Of a stretch of DNA of 64,000 bases, positions 48,412 through 57,811 are shown piece by piece. The translations under genes were made by a program, and so were the position numbers. The stretch comes from Hericium rajendrae (lineage: Eukaryota; Basidiomycota; Agaricomycetes; Russulales; Hericiaceae), in the NCBI GenBank assembly GCA_033439255.1, contig CM065883.1, forward strand, positions 558,001 to 622,000. Reading direction: 5' to 3'. The stretch's first letter is position 1; every line of letters begins with the position of its first letter. Under the pieces are notes generated by a model. The model saw only the letters and a program-made list of their open reading frames with translations, made no database searches and was not told the origin of the DNA.

Positions 48412-49232
48412 ATGTCGCCCAAACCGCCAGAGCTAGGCAGCCTCGCCATACAGGCCCCGTCGCTCACGCCGCAGGTTGTCCATGTAACCCCAGCAACCTG
48501 CCATGATCTGTCGATGTTCAAAGGTGCGTCTTCGTGATCTCCCTGCACGGCCCGTCGCCTGCACGACTTCACATCTGACGACCCTGATGTGCAGACCTCC
48601 TGCGGGAGTACCGCAGGCTGGATGACACCATTACAATGCGCATGAATCGTACAAACGCCCAGTTCCGTGATCGGGATCGCCTGGGCGTCGTCGGGAAGGG
48701 GAATGTTGAGGATCAGGCGTGTGCATACCTGTGGAAGAACCTCGTCGGTGAGCTCGGCACGGCGCTTGTTTCGTGCCAGAGTTTAAACGTTATCACCGGC
48801 GCGCAGAAAACTGGAAACGTCGAACAGAAATCATTGATTACTGCGTAAACGTCGTGGACCAGTCGCTGGAGCAGAAGCGCAGCCTCCTGGCCGAGAAGCA
48901 AGGAGATCCAACCTCGCAACGGAAGGTGCAGGGCGCTTTGTTTGAAGAGGAGGTCAAGGTCTGTTCGCACGTCCCTAGGCGACTGTTTCCTCCATTCATG
49001 TCGCCGTGATCTACAGCGCAATCAAGTCCGCAACGAACTCGCCGTGGAGAAGATCGTGCGACAGCGCTCATTAGACGGTGCGTCTTCCTTGCCCCTGCAT
49101 GCATTGAGCGAAATCGATAACCCACGGACAGCTTTCACATCACGATGTAGGTTCTTCTCTCCGCCGCTAAGCGACACCGAGGCGCGGAAATGGTGGGACG
49201 CAGCCCAGGCTGGACGGCATGTAGAGCGGTAA
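48412..49232 (+). CDS. MIX23: MIX23 / CCDC58 / Cid2 family mitochondrial intermembrane-space protein
   Basis: The yeast homologue is an intermembrane-space protein that supports protein import under stress; the fission-yeast name is caffeine-induced death protein 2. Seen: MSPKPPELGSLAIQAPSLTP at the start; DLLREYRRLDDTITMRMNRT near 48600; CAYLWKNLVENWKRRTEIID across an intron (48737-48794), followed at once by YC: the two cysteines are 20 residues apart, the same spacing as in the human protein; a coiled coil QSLEQKRSLLAEKQGDP; RNQVRNELAVEKIVRQRSLD; and FTSRCRFFSPPLSDTEARKW ending GRHVER. Four introns. The exon joins I tested keep frame. No classical presequence, as expected for an oxidatively folded protein. 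Confidence 0.88.
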
Positions 49233-49738
49233 TCCCATGATATTCCGCCGGCGTGGGCCACAACCTACCATCAATTGACTGCTGATCCTCGCAATGGACA
49301 CGATGTTGATGTGTTCATCGAGGAGTTAATCATCGTCTGCCGCACGGCAGACTCTAATCACGTACATGAATGGAAGCAGGACATGGGCATCATATGTTAG
49401 TACAATGCAATGTCCGACTAGCGTCTATCATCACAGATCAGAATTCAAACAAGATGACATTAGACGGGCATCGTGCTGCTTCTCATATGAACTCCGACTC
49501 GGATGCATGAAAGAAAGGTCAAGTATAGCACAGAACAAAGTGACATGCACGGGGAGCAAAGTTGCCTGGCGTTGAGTCGCCGCCAGACGGTCGTTCCGCA
49601 CGTGGAAGGCGAAATGACGCAAGAGGCAGGAAGCTGATGCGAGTGGCGCGCAAGACCCAGACAAGCTGATACAGTTGCTGAAGCACGGACCCAGCCAGTC
49701 TACCTCTCCTCACGCCTCTCTCGACGAGCAAGCGAAAC
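49233..49738. other. Intergenic about 500 bp before the GILT-family gene
   Basis: No coding pattern on either strand beyond short chance frames. Holds the MIX23 3' flank and the promoter of the next gene; no clear TATA box. Confidence 0.4.
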
Positions 49739-50659
49739 ATGTTCTCCTCCAAGTTCCTCGTTTCCGCTTTTCTCATTTTCTTTTCATTTGTTGCGGCGTC
49801 GGTGCCGCCTCTGATCGTGCAGGACCCCGGGCGTTTGGACGCCTTCGACGATGTCAAGGTCCCCGTGGTGTTGGGCGTGATGTCACGTTGCCCTGACGCC
49901 CTCCTCTGCGAGGCCGTGTTTGATCAAGTGCTCAGAAAGGTCTCGGACAAAGTCGATTTCTCCCTGACCTACGTCGCAACGTAAGCCACCGCGCCTGCCA
50001 GATCTCCGTGATCTTAGATGTCTGCGATCTTAGCCCCAACGCATCTGAGCCGGACTTTGGCGTGACCTGCATGCACGACCGACAAGAGTGCGCGGGCAAT
50101 GTGCAGCAGCTGTGCGCCGCGAAGTATCTTGCCGCTTCAAACCTGGTGGGAGTACGTGATGTGCCAAAATTATCAAGGGCGGGAGAAGATCGGCCAGCCA
50201 GAGATAGCGTTCAAGTGCGCCCGCGCGGCCCAGATCGACTGGGAAACAAGCAGCGTAGGTCATTGTGTAGGCGTGGACGGCCATGGGACCGGGAAGGAGG
50301 GTGTGCAGCTCTTGCAGGAGAGCGTCAAGACCACGCAGGCTCTGAATATTAAGTGCGTGTTTCACTTTAACAATATTAAATCAATCTATATTTACAACGT
50401 TTGCATGGCATTACAGGACAAGCTGCACTGTCGTCATCAATGGCGAGCAGGTCTGCATTCACGATGGAACATGGAAGCAGTGCGAGGTAAAGTCCTTTGC
50501 TCATGTCACCCCTACCATGGCTGACAACCTGTACAGAACGGCCACACCGCCACCGACTTTATTCGCCAAATCAACACCGAGTATCAGAGGCTGAACGGCT
50601 TCACGGGGATGTCGTTGACGAGGAGCTTAATTAAGAACACTCCAAGGCATAGACTCTGA
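49739..50659 (+). CDS. GILT-family secreted thiol-reductase-like protein
   Basis: Animal GILT reduces disulfides in lysosomes. Seen: signal peptide MFSSKFLVSAFLIFFSFVAA; VVLGVMSRCPDALLCEAVFD, which occupies the active-site position but has cysteines five residues apart rather than CXXC; the family signature CMHDRQECAGNVQQLC near 50070 (pattern C.H...EC..N....C); EYVMCQNYQGREK; HCVGVDGHGTGKEGVQLLQE; and INGEQVCIHDGTWKQC across introns near 50356-50415 and 50488-50536. Ends with TDFIRQINTEYQRLNG and a short tail. About 235 residues. A frame slip near 50146 breaks SNL-WEYVMC. It may be a reductase with changed mechanism, or a secreted protein that has lost the activity. Convergent with YOS1, 48 bases between stops. 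Confidence 0.82.
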
Positions 50660-50707
50660 CGACACATATGATGACGGAAGGCAGGCGGTGTCTCTCCAGT
50701 GTATTTG

Positions 50708-51113
50708 TTAACCGCCAAGAACGAGCTCGTATACGATAATGACGAGGTTGAGTCCTATCAGAGGTACTGTTACCCGTGATCTTGTAGTTAGTATGCCAAT
50801 TTTCCATATGATTCAAGTAGTTGTACATACTTCGCATTAAAGTCCGTACCGCGCCAATTAGATTGATGATTCGTCCCTTCACTCCGACGTCCTGCGCTCC
50901 GCCATAGCCCATCTGGTCATACGGCTGCTGGAAGCCTGCAGTTTGAGGCTGGGCGGAGGACCAGCCAACTAGATAACAAATCCCACATGGGCTCGTGAAC
51001 ACTGCACATCTGCGGAAACACGTACTGCGTGCCAGAAAGCGGTCTTCGCTCAGGATGGCCATGGCATTGATGAGGAGAAGACTGATGTAAAGGATGCCGC
51101 CGAGGCCAAGCAT
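50708..51113 (-). CDS. YOS1: YOS1 / IER3IP1, ER-Golgi transport small membrane protein
   Basis: Partner of Yip1-Yif1 needed for COPII transport from ER to Golgi. Three exons: 51113-51026, 50968-50831 and 50766-50708, giving 94 residues. Seen: MLGLGGILYISLLLINAMAI with LSEDRFLAR, the first membrane helix; the splice-restored IGWSSAQPQTAGFQQPYDQM; VKGRIINLIGAVRTLMR; and the second helix IPLIGLNLVIIVYELVLGG at the end. All three joins are GT..AG and keep frame exactly. Length and every segment match the family. The gene is shorter than most gene finders accept, and the naive long open frame over it gives a wrong protein. Divergent from mitochondrial uL22, 176 bases between start codons. Confidence 0.95.
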
Positions 51114-51289
51114 GATGGGAGTGCCGTGCTCGTATGTACTGCAACTGGGCAAAGTGGGGCCGAGCAAGCTGGGAGGAGGTGAGTAGCAGCGGTCGTGCGC
51201 GCCGCGCGAGAGCCGGATGCGTGGCAAGAAGCGCCCGCCGCTTTTGGCAGGCGCTCGCCAGTCTGCACCTCCACTTCTCTACAACCACC
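51114..51289. promoter_or_regulatory. Compact bidirectional promoter, YOS1 / mitochondrial uL22
   Basis: Only 176 bases separate the start codons of two divergent housekeeping genes, so both transcripts must start here. It is GC-rich with no TATA box. Confidence 0.55.
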
Positions 51290-52252
51290 ATGCAGGCTCT
51301 GCGCAACGGTACGTCTTCTCGCCCTGCCTGTCGTACGCTTGGCCTTCATATTTTTGCACAGTCGCGCCGCTCAGGCGAGTTCTGCAGCCGCACCAAATTG
51401 CGTCCGGCTCTCGCGTCAATTGGGATGGTCGACGACAGTAAGTTCGTTCTGCTCTGTTCCATGGCTGGCTCTGATGCTTCCTGTGTGCAACAGTGCGTCG
51501 TTCTCGCCGTTTGAGTGGTTCAAGACCCAAGTGAATCCCGCCATCCGGGAGAAAAAGACACGCCAGGAAGTAGAGGCTGCGAAGCGGAAGCAGGCTGAGG
51601 AGGGCAGCCTCGGCGTCTTCGACACCGTCAAGCCCGCGGCGGAGGAAGCCGCGAAAGACAAATCGATGGTCGTGAAGACACGGAGCGACCATGTGTGTGG
51701 TATTTCTCTGGAGCATCATGTATGCTGACACGCAGACAAATCGCTTCTAGCACAAGTACTCGACCGCGAACTTTAAAATCTCGCACCGCAAGCTGAATAT
51801 GCTCGGGCGACAGATTTCTGGCAAGCCCATCGACTCTGCGATCCTGCAGATGACGTTCAGCGAGAAGCGCGCGAGCAAGCGCATCAAGAGCATGCTTGTC
51901 GTCGCGAAGTCTCACGCGGCAATGAAAGGGATTGACGCGAAGAAGATGATCGTTTGTGAGTGTCACATATCGCTTCATTTTGTTGTACAGTTCCCTTACT
52001 GCTTTCTTTACAGCTGAGTCGTGGGTCACGAAGGGTCCCCGGCAGCACAAGCGCATGGAGCCCAAAGGTCGCGGGCGGATGGGTATCAGGATCCATCCCG
52101 AGTCCCGCATGAGCGTCGTGCTTAAGGAAGGGAAGACCCGGAATGAGTTGCTGGAGGAGGACCGTAAGCGCAAGCTGAAGAGGATTGTGTCTGCAGGTCT
52201 GGTGCGGGAAGACAAGCCCTTGAGAAATCCGCCATCTACGTGGGCGTGGTAG
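51290..52252 (+). CDS. MRPL22: Mitochondrial large-subunit ribosomal protein uL22m
   Basis: Binds 23S-type rRNA and lines the exit tunnel of the mitoribosome. Seen: a transit-peptide-like start MQALRN then, after intron 1, [40 protein letters not shown]; the uL22 fold with [40 protein letters not shown] and [20 protein letters not shown]; then [20 protein letters not shown] and [20 protein letters not shown], the RNA-binding hairpin; ends PPSTWAW. Five exons, joins at 51309/51363, 51440/51494, 51692/51751 and 51957/52013 are good GT..AG pairs. No frame problem seen. Confidence 0.92.
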
Positions 52253-52500
52253 TCTGTCTGACTCCCATTCAGCGGCCGTCTTTGCTCTGATATAGAATGT
52301 AGTCCTCATCTCCATACTCAATCCTGCATACGCAACCCTATTCTGAACTATTGAGACCTGAATGTTGAAGCTTTGCAAAGATGAGCGCGAGACTTCGCGA
52401 CACGCGTTCTAAATATAGCAGGCGCGACACGACACGAATCCCGGAATTAGCACTGCGTCAACCTGTACCGCGACCACTGCACCACTGTGCAGCATTCACC

Positions 52501-54227
52501 ATGACAGTGCGCTGGCGTTGTCTACCCTCTTCTCCTGCTCGGTTTCATCTCTTCGTCTGTATATGCCGCCCACTCCTTTGAAAACACCGCCATCGTCCGC
52601 ACAGTCGAGCTCGGCGGCGCTCTCGTACACGTCACAACTACATATGCGGTTAAGGCACTAGAGAACGGGTCGCAGGACTATCTCGTTTCATTGGGGCCGC
52701 TGGAGGCTGAGAAGACGAGCTGGATCGAGGCGAAGATCAAGGGCAAGAGCGAAGCGTTGAAGCTCGAGGAGCATGCGCTCAACCCGCAGGAGTGCGTCCG
52801 CGCCCATATGTGACTGCACTTCGTTCGCTCATGGACATGTCCGTCTTCAGTGGTGCATTCCTGTATACCGTCCAGTTGCCAAAGGCGCTGGATGTGAATG
52901 GGACTACGACACTCGTCGTGGAGACTGTGCAGACGCACGCTACTTACGCTTGGCCGCCCAAAGCCGCACAGGGCGACGAGCAGAAGCTCAAATACGAGGC
53001 CGACCTTTTCGCCCTGAGCCCGTACAAGACTGCGACTCAGCGCACAAAGATACGGTAAATCCTCTATCTTCGTGCGTGACTCCGCCGGTCTTATGATCTT
53101 GGTAGTGCGCCGGCCCCCGCATCATCTCGTACACCACTCCCGAGGACGTCGACCAATTTGTGACGGATAACATTGCGACCCAGTCCGGCGCCACCATCAC
53201 TTACGGGCCCTTTGTCAATATTCCTCCTTCCGCCAACAGCGAGTTTATCAAGGCGCACCAGAAGCACCTCGTTGTGCACTACCACTATGAATATCCCGTC
53301 ATTGAGATCACCAGGCTCGAGCGCGCCGCTGAGATCAGCCACTGGGGCGCAAACCTCAACATCGACAACAAGATGAACCTGCACAACGCGGGCCCCGAGT
53401 CCGTTTCCGTTCCGCGCATCCATCCACCCGGTACTCACGCCATTGCATTCGCAGACTGAAAGGCCATTTCTCCCGCCTGGACCACCAGTTCCAGATGTTC
53501 CAAGGCCGCCTTGCAGCGCATGTGCTCCCGGCGCTGACGATCCACCTCCCGCCCGGCGTGCGCGACCCGTACTTCTACGACCTCAACGGCAACGTGTCGA
53601 CGTCGCGCTTCCGCGCCGCGCCGTCCGTCCCGAAGGCCGCGCAGGCGAACCAGTACAGCGTGCTCGAGCTGCGCCCGCGGTACCCCCTGCTGGGCGGCTG
53701 GAACTACACCTTCACGCTCGGGTGGGACGCGCCGCTGAGGGACTCGGCGGGCTACGACTCCACGACGGGCCGATACGTCGTCGGTGTCCCGGTGCACACG
53801 CCCATCGCCGGCGCGGTCGTCGACGAGGCCGAAGTGAAGCTCATCTTCCCCGAAGGCGCCACGTGAGCTCGTCTGGTTTCTTGCGTCGGGTCTCGAGGCT
53901 GATACGCGCATAGTGATATCGAGGTGTTCCCGCCCTTCGCGCCGCAGTCGATGACGCGATCCACGCACATCACGTACCTCGACACGATCGGCCGCCCCAC
54001 CATCACGTTCGCGTACAAGGATCTGACGGACAGGCATGCGGGCCTCATCTACGTACGTCCCTGTGCTCGCCATTGGCGCTGCTTACTGACCCTCTCTGCA
54101 GGCCACGTACAAGGTGCCGTTCTCTGCGCATCTGCAGAAGCCGAAGGCCGTGGCGACGGCGTTCTTGGGTCTGTTCGCGCTGGCCATCATGGCGCGGCGC
54201 GTCGATCTCCGTATAAGCAAGGCGTGA
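52501..54227 (+). CDS. OST1: Oligosaccharyltransferase subunit OST1 (ribophorin I)
   Basis: An ER membrane subunit of the complex that transfers the N-glycan to nascent proteins. Seen: a signal peptide starting MTVRWRCLP and, after a one-base slip near 52530, LLLLGFISSSVYA; mature HSFENTAIVRTVELGGALVH with VTTTYAVKALENG; LKYEADLFALSPYKTATQRT; PRIISYTTPEDVDQFV; HQKHLVVHYHYEYPVIEITR with LERAAEISHWGANLNIDNKM; LPPGVRDPYFYDLNGNVSTS; RPRYPLLGGWNYTFTLGWDA; ATDIEVFPPFAPQSM; and a C-terminal helix VATAFLGLFALAIMARRVDL followed by RISKA. Length near 480 residues is normal. Six or so introns. Everything matches ribophorin I. Confidence 0.95.
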
Positions 54228-54599
54228 CGTGTAGTATAGTGCGAAAATATTTATGAGATGCTTTGTTACAGTGTTTGGCGATGCGACTTGGTCATATCCT
54301 CCAGGCCTTGTTGCTGGACACTCTCCAACCGAGTGGTCCTTGGAATAAAGGTGGTATTTGGCAACGTGATGCGTTGATCTCCGTCCGGGGCGTGTAAGAA
54401 TCTTTATGGTATGCAAATGTTACAATAGTAATATAATCCGCAACTCCCTTCGCTCAACTCGTATCAACTCAATGGCTCCTGTTCAGGATTCTGAAGTCCG
54501 AGATGGGAGAAGCTATGCAGAGTGGTGATACTGCAGTACTTGGGTGTCGGTGCTCTACTCGATACTCAGCAGCGTACCAAAAGGCAAATCTCAAAACAC
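54228..54599. other. Convergent 3' flanks of OST1 and the secreted-protein gene
   Basis: About 370 bases with no coding sequence; AT-rich near 54415-54440 as expected for 3' ends. Confidence 0.4.
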
Positions 54600-55163
54600 T
54601 CACGGATCGAGATACATGTATACCGCCGGAGCACCCGTCCGATCCTTGCACGTATAAAACAGACCAAGGTTCGTCTTCTGTCCATGATCGAAGTGCAGCA
54701 GCGTGCCCCGCCATCGCCAGTGTATGTCCTGGAGGCCGGACCGCCTGTGATCGAGGACGAGCTTGTACGGCATGGGATCTGTCTCCGAGAGCGTCGTGTT
54801 GACGATGTTGACGTGCAGGATGTACGACTCGTTCGTGAACTGCATGAGCCGCCCGTGGTCGACGTAGAACAGCGGCGGCGCGTCCGACGGCTCGATCGTC
54901 GCGTTTCCGGGGATACCTGTGAAGAGCCCTGGTTTGAGGCGGCCGTGCTGGCTCACGATGGCGCGGGGCACTCACCTTCGAGGCGAGGAGCTGGAGAGAT
55001 AGTAGGGCGTGCCGTATTTCAGACCGAGGGCTTCGATGAAGCCTGCGCCGGGCACTAATGAACCGATTGAATCCCTCGATGCGTAGTTTTCCCACGTTGG
55101 GACGGCGAGGGCGGACAAAAAGGCGCACGCGAGGGTGAGGGCGAGCAGCTCGGTGCGATACAT
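54600..55163 (-). CDS. Small secreted protein of unknown function
   Basis: No function known. Seen: signal peptide MYRTELLALTLACAFLSALA followed by VPTWENYASRDSIGSLVPGA; GLKYGTPYYLSSSSPRR at the end of exon 1; then, after an intron with donor gtgagt (about 54925-54980, exact acceptor uncertain because the obvious one leaves the frame out by one), IPGNATIEPSDAPPLFYVDH, RLMQFTNESYILHVNIVNTT, a tryptophan-rich patch HWRWRGTLLHFDHGQ, and the end GLFYTCKDRTGAPAVYMYLD. Three N-glycosylation sites (NAT, NES, NTT). About 165 residues, beta-rich by look. The pattern resembles a secreted family I recall from many Agaricomycetes, but I cannot name a domain. Divergent from the PPR-like gene. Confidence 0.72.
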
Positions 55164-55713
55164 GGGGGCGGTCGGGGCGACGGACGCAAAAGCGCCTATT
55201 CCAGCGTCATACCTCGGGTTATATACTGCATTGCAGATGATGGTAGTAACGACCGTGAAGCAGACGTGGCAAGCCTCTGAAACGGTTGATACACGTCTGC
55301 GGGAGCCTATCATCAGCTGGTACAAAATCCGAAGCTTTAGCAAGCTCCCGCGTCATTTGTGTTGGACTGCGGATCGTTCGGTGAATCTTGGTCGTTTATT
55401 TGACTACCGGTGGATTTTCCTGCGCATTGCAGCGTGCTTAGGAGAAACACAGGCGTTGCTTCGGACTTTACATGACGGCCCATCGTGTAAAGTTACGGGT
55501 GGATGGTCATGGAGAGCAGGTCTGGTGATCCCGACGTCGAAGCGCGTTGGCGCCAGACGGACGGGTCGGCAACAGCCGAAAACGAGACCAGCGCTCAAAC
55601 TCGAATCTTGCACGCAAACTGACTGTTACTGAGGTTGTCGCGAAACGTTCAGGTGAGTAGGCTAACATGTTTCCCTCGTTTTAAACTGACTGAGTAATCT
55701 ATCCAGAGGTGAA
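55164..55713. promoter_or_regulatory. Divergent region with a hairpin, secreted protein / PPR-like gene
   Basis: About 550 bases. An inverted repeat ACTTTACA (55465-55472) and TGTAAAGT (55486-55493), extendable to 11 bases with one mismatch, lies in the middle. No other feature stands out. Confidence 0.4.
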
Positions 55714-57432
55714 ATGATTCAATCTGCTGCTCGAAGCCGGCTTTGCCGTCATGAACTGCTCCGAGCATTCTCGACCTCTGCAGCCGTGCGTTCACCCTCA
55801 GCCAGCCGTGCACCGTCTTCGACAACCAGATACCGGAAGGAAGATTCAGCGCCGCCAGGTAGACGCCAGAATGATAGAAGGCCAGGGTCATCCACTGCGT
55901 ATACCAAAGTGCGCCCACCGAGGACCAGTCCCCAGGCATCACCCGTCCCGACATTGGAACATGGCGAAAGCGTCTTCTAATGCCTTACGAGCTATCACGG
56001 CGCCTCATAATTCTTTGCGAAGAGGGTTCAATCGACCAGGCTGTAGAGATGCTCAAAACCTCCCCGAACGATGCTCAGAATGTGAAAGTGTGGAACACGC
56101 TCATACAGCAGTGCATGAGCGCAGGAAAGTACAAACTGGCCTACAGCCTTTTCGTCGACGTGAGTCTTACTGTTTTCGGTTTCATGATTAGCTTTAACTG
56201 CTCTTAGATGGGGCGCCGCGGATTCAAACCCAGTTTCAGAACATACGGCACTATGATGTCCGGCTATGCTCGCATCGAAGACTGGTCGCAATACACGAAG
56301 CAGCTCGAAAACGTCGACGCCGTATACCAACGCATGATCGACTACCTGCAGTCGACCCGTGACCTGTCGCGGTCAGAACGCCCCACCTACCTCTTCCCCG
56401 TCGCGCTCTACATCGAGATCCTCGGCAACGCCGGACGCCAGCAGGACGCATTCGACGTCTTCCACGAGCTGCCGCAGGACGGGCTTCTTGCACCAAACGA
56501 CAAGATCTACAGCTCACTCCTCTCCGCCGTGGCAAAGCGCGTGCCGTCTTCCGACTCTCCCGAGGACAAGGAATCCGCGCGCTTGCAGACCATCAACGAG
56601 GTCACATACGTCTGGCGCCGCATCGTGCGCTCCAGCGAGCTCGACCCCAACTTCACGCTCACAGTCCGCGCAGTCGAAGCCGCCATATCCGTCCTCGCGA
56701 CCGGAAAAGCGGACGAGCAGAAGCTGCTCTTCGAGATCACCCGCGAGTACTTCGGCCTCACCCGACCGATGGACGCAGGCGTAACACCAAAACTCGAGCT
56801 CAATCACCAGGCACTCTCCACCGTCCTCCGCGTCGTGCCCCCGGCGCTGTGCGAGCACTACGTGCTGCAGTGCCTCGCGGACGGCACGAAGGCGGCCGTC
56901 GTGCGGCCATGGCACATCCTCACCGTCCTGCGCACGCTCTCGGGCTCCGCGCGCCGCCAGAGCGACGCCGCCGCCCGCGCCGTGGCGCTGCTCGAGCGGT
57001 CTCCGCGTCGGACGCGCCGCATCTGTCGTCCCGGCGCGCGTTCTACGAGCTGGCGCTGTCCGTGTGTGCGAAGTGCGGGGACTGGCCCGCGCGCTCGCGC
57101 TGTTCGAGAAGATGACGGGCTGCCCGACGGCGCTGGGCGCGCTGGACGCCCAGGTCAAGGATGCGGGGGAGCCGTTCTCGTCGGTGGAGTGGAAGCATGT
57201 GTTCCGGACGGCATTGAACAGTGCGGATCGGGAGGTTGCACGGCATTGTTTGCAGCTTTTTGATGCCTATGGGGGCTCTGCGAGGGGGTCGGGCGAGGAA
57301 TACGCAGAGATGCGCGAGATGCGCGCGAAGACGCTCAGGCTGGTTGGTTCCCGAGACACCGATGCGAAGGCAAAGGCGAAAAGGGAGGAGACGAGACATG
57401 AGCAGGTGGTTGTCGCAAACCCTTCTGTCTAG
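55714..57432 (+). CDS. Mitochondrial PPR-like repeat protein
   Basis: Pentatricopeptide-type proteins bind organellar RNA. Seen: a mitochondrial presequence-like start MIQSAARSRLCRHELLRAFS with TSAAVRS; then helical repeats: MPYELSRRLIILCEEGSIDQ, VKVWNTLIQQCMSAGKYKLA and FKPSFRTYGTMMSGYARIED after an intron near 56160-56207; YIEILGNAGRQQDAFDVFHE; KIYSSLLSAVAKRV; VEAAISVLATGKADEQKLLF; AFYELALSVCAKCGDWARAL near 57040 and WKHVFRTALNSADREVARHC near 57195. The repeats are degenerate and about 35 residues apart, so PPR is likely rather than TPR. The C-terminal end is charged (KAKAKREETRHEQ). Three frame slips near 55975, 57000 and 57083. The RNA target is unknown. Confidence 0.78.
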
Positions 57433-57811
57433 GCGGATACCAATGGTGTTTGCAATATTACTGGTCTGGGTGGACTGCGGCGCTGGTGCAACATTTCCAA
57501 CAGATCTGTGTAAGAGTCGAGGACTGAGTAGTGGCTGCGTGTTATCCGTACAATCGAATCGATGTATGTATGACGACCAACGTCTCCAGCATGCATCAAC
57601 ACCCAATAAGTACGCGCAACGATAGCGATTTTACAGCCGTTCAAAGACATAGACACCCAAAAAGACAGCATAGAAGAAACGAGAGGCAAGCTGCGTATCC
57701 TGTGTAACACAAAGAATCGTGGTATCAACTCCTGTCCGTTCAAAACAAGCTCCGACATAGTATGTACTGTCAACAGTGGTATCCAAAAGAAAGCCAACAC
57801 ACCGGTCGTCC
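57433..57811. other. Convergent 3' flanks of PPR-like and aspartic protease genes
   Basis: About 380 bases with no coding pattern beyond chance frames. Confidence 0.4.

Noticed and set aside
50631-51227. A 198-residue protein on the minus strand over YOS1
   Set aside because: It reads through two introns; splicing gives an exact 94-residue YOS1.
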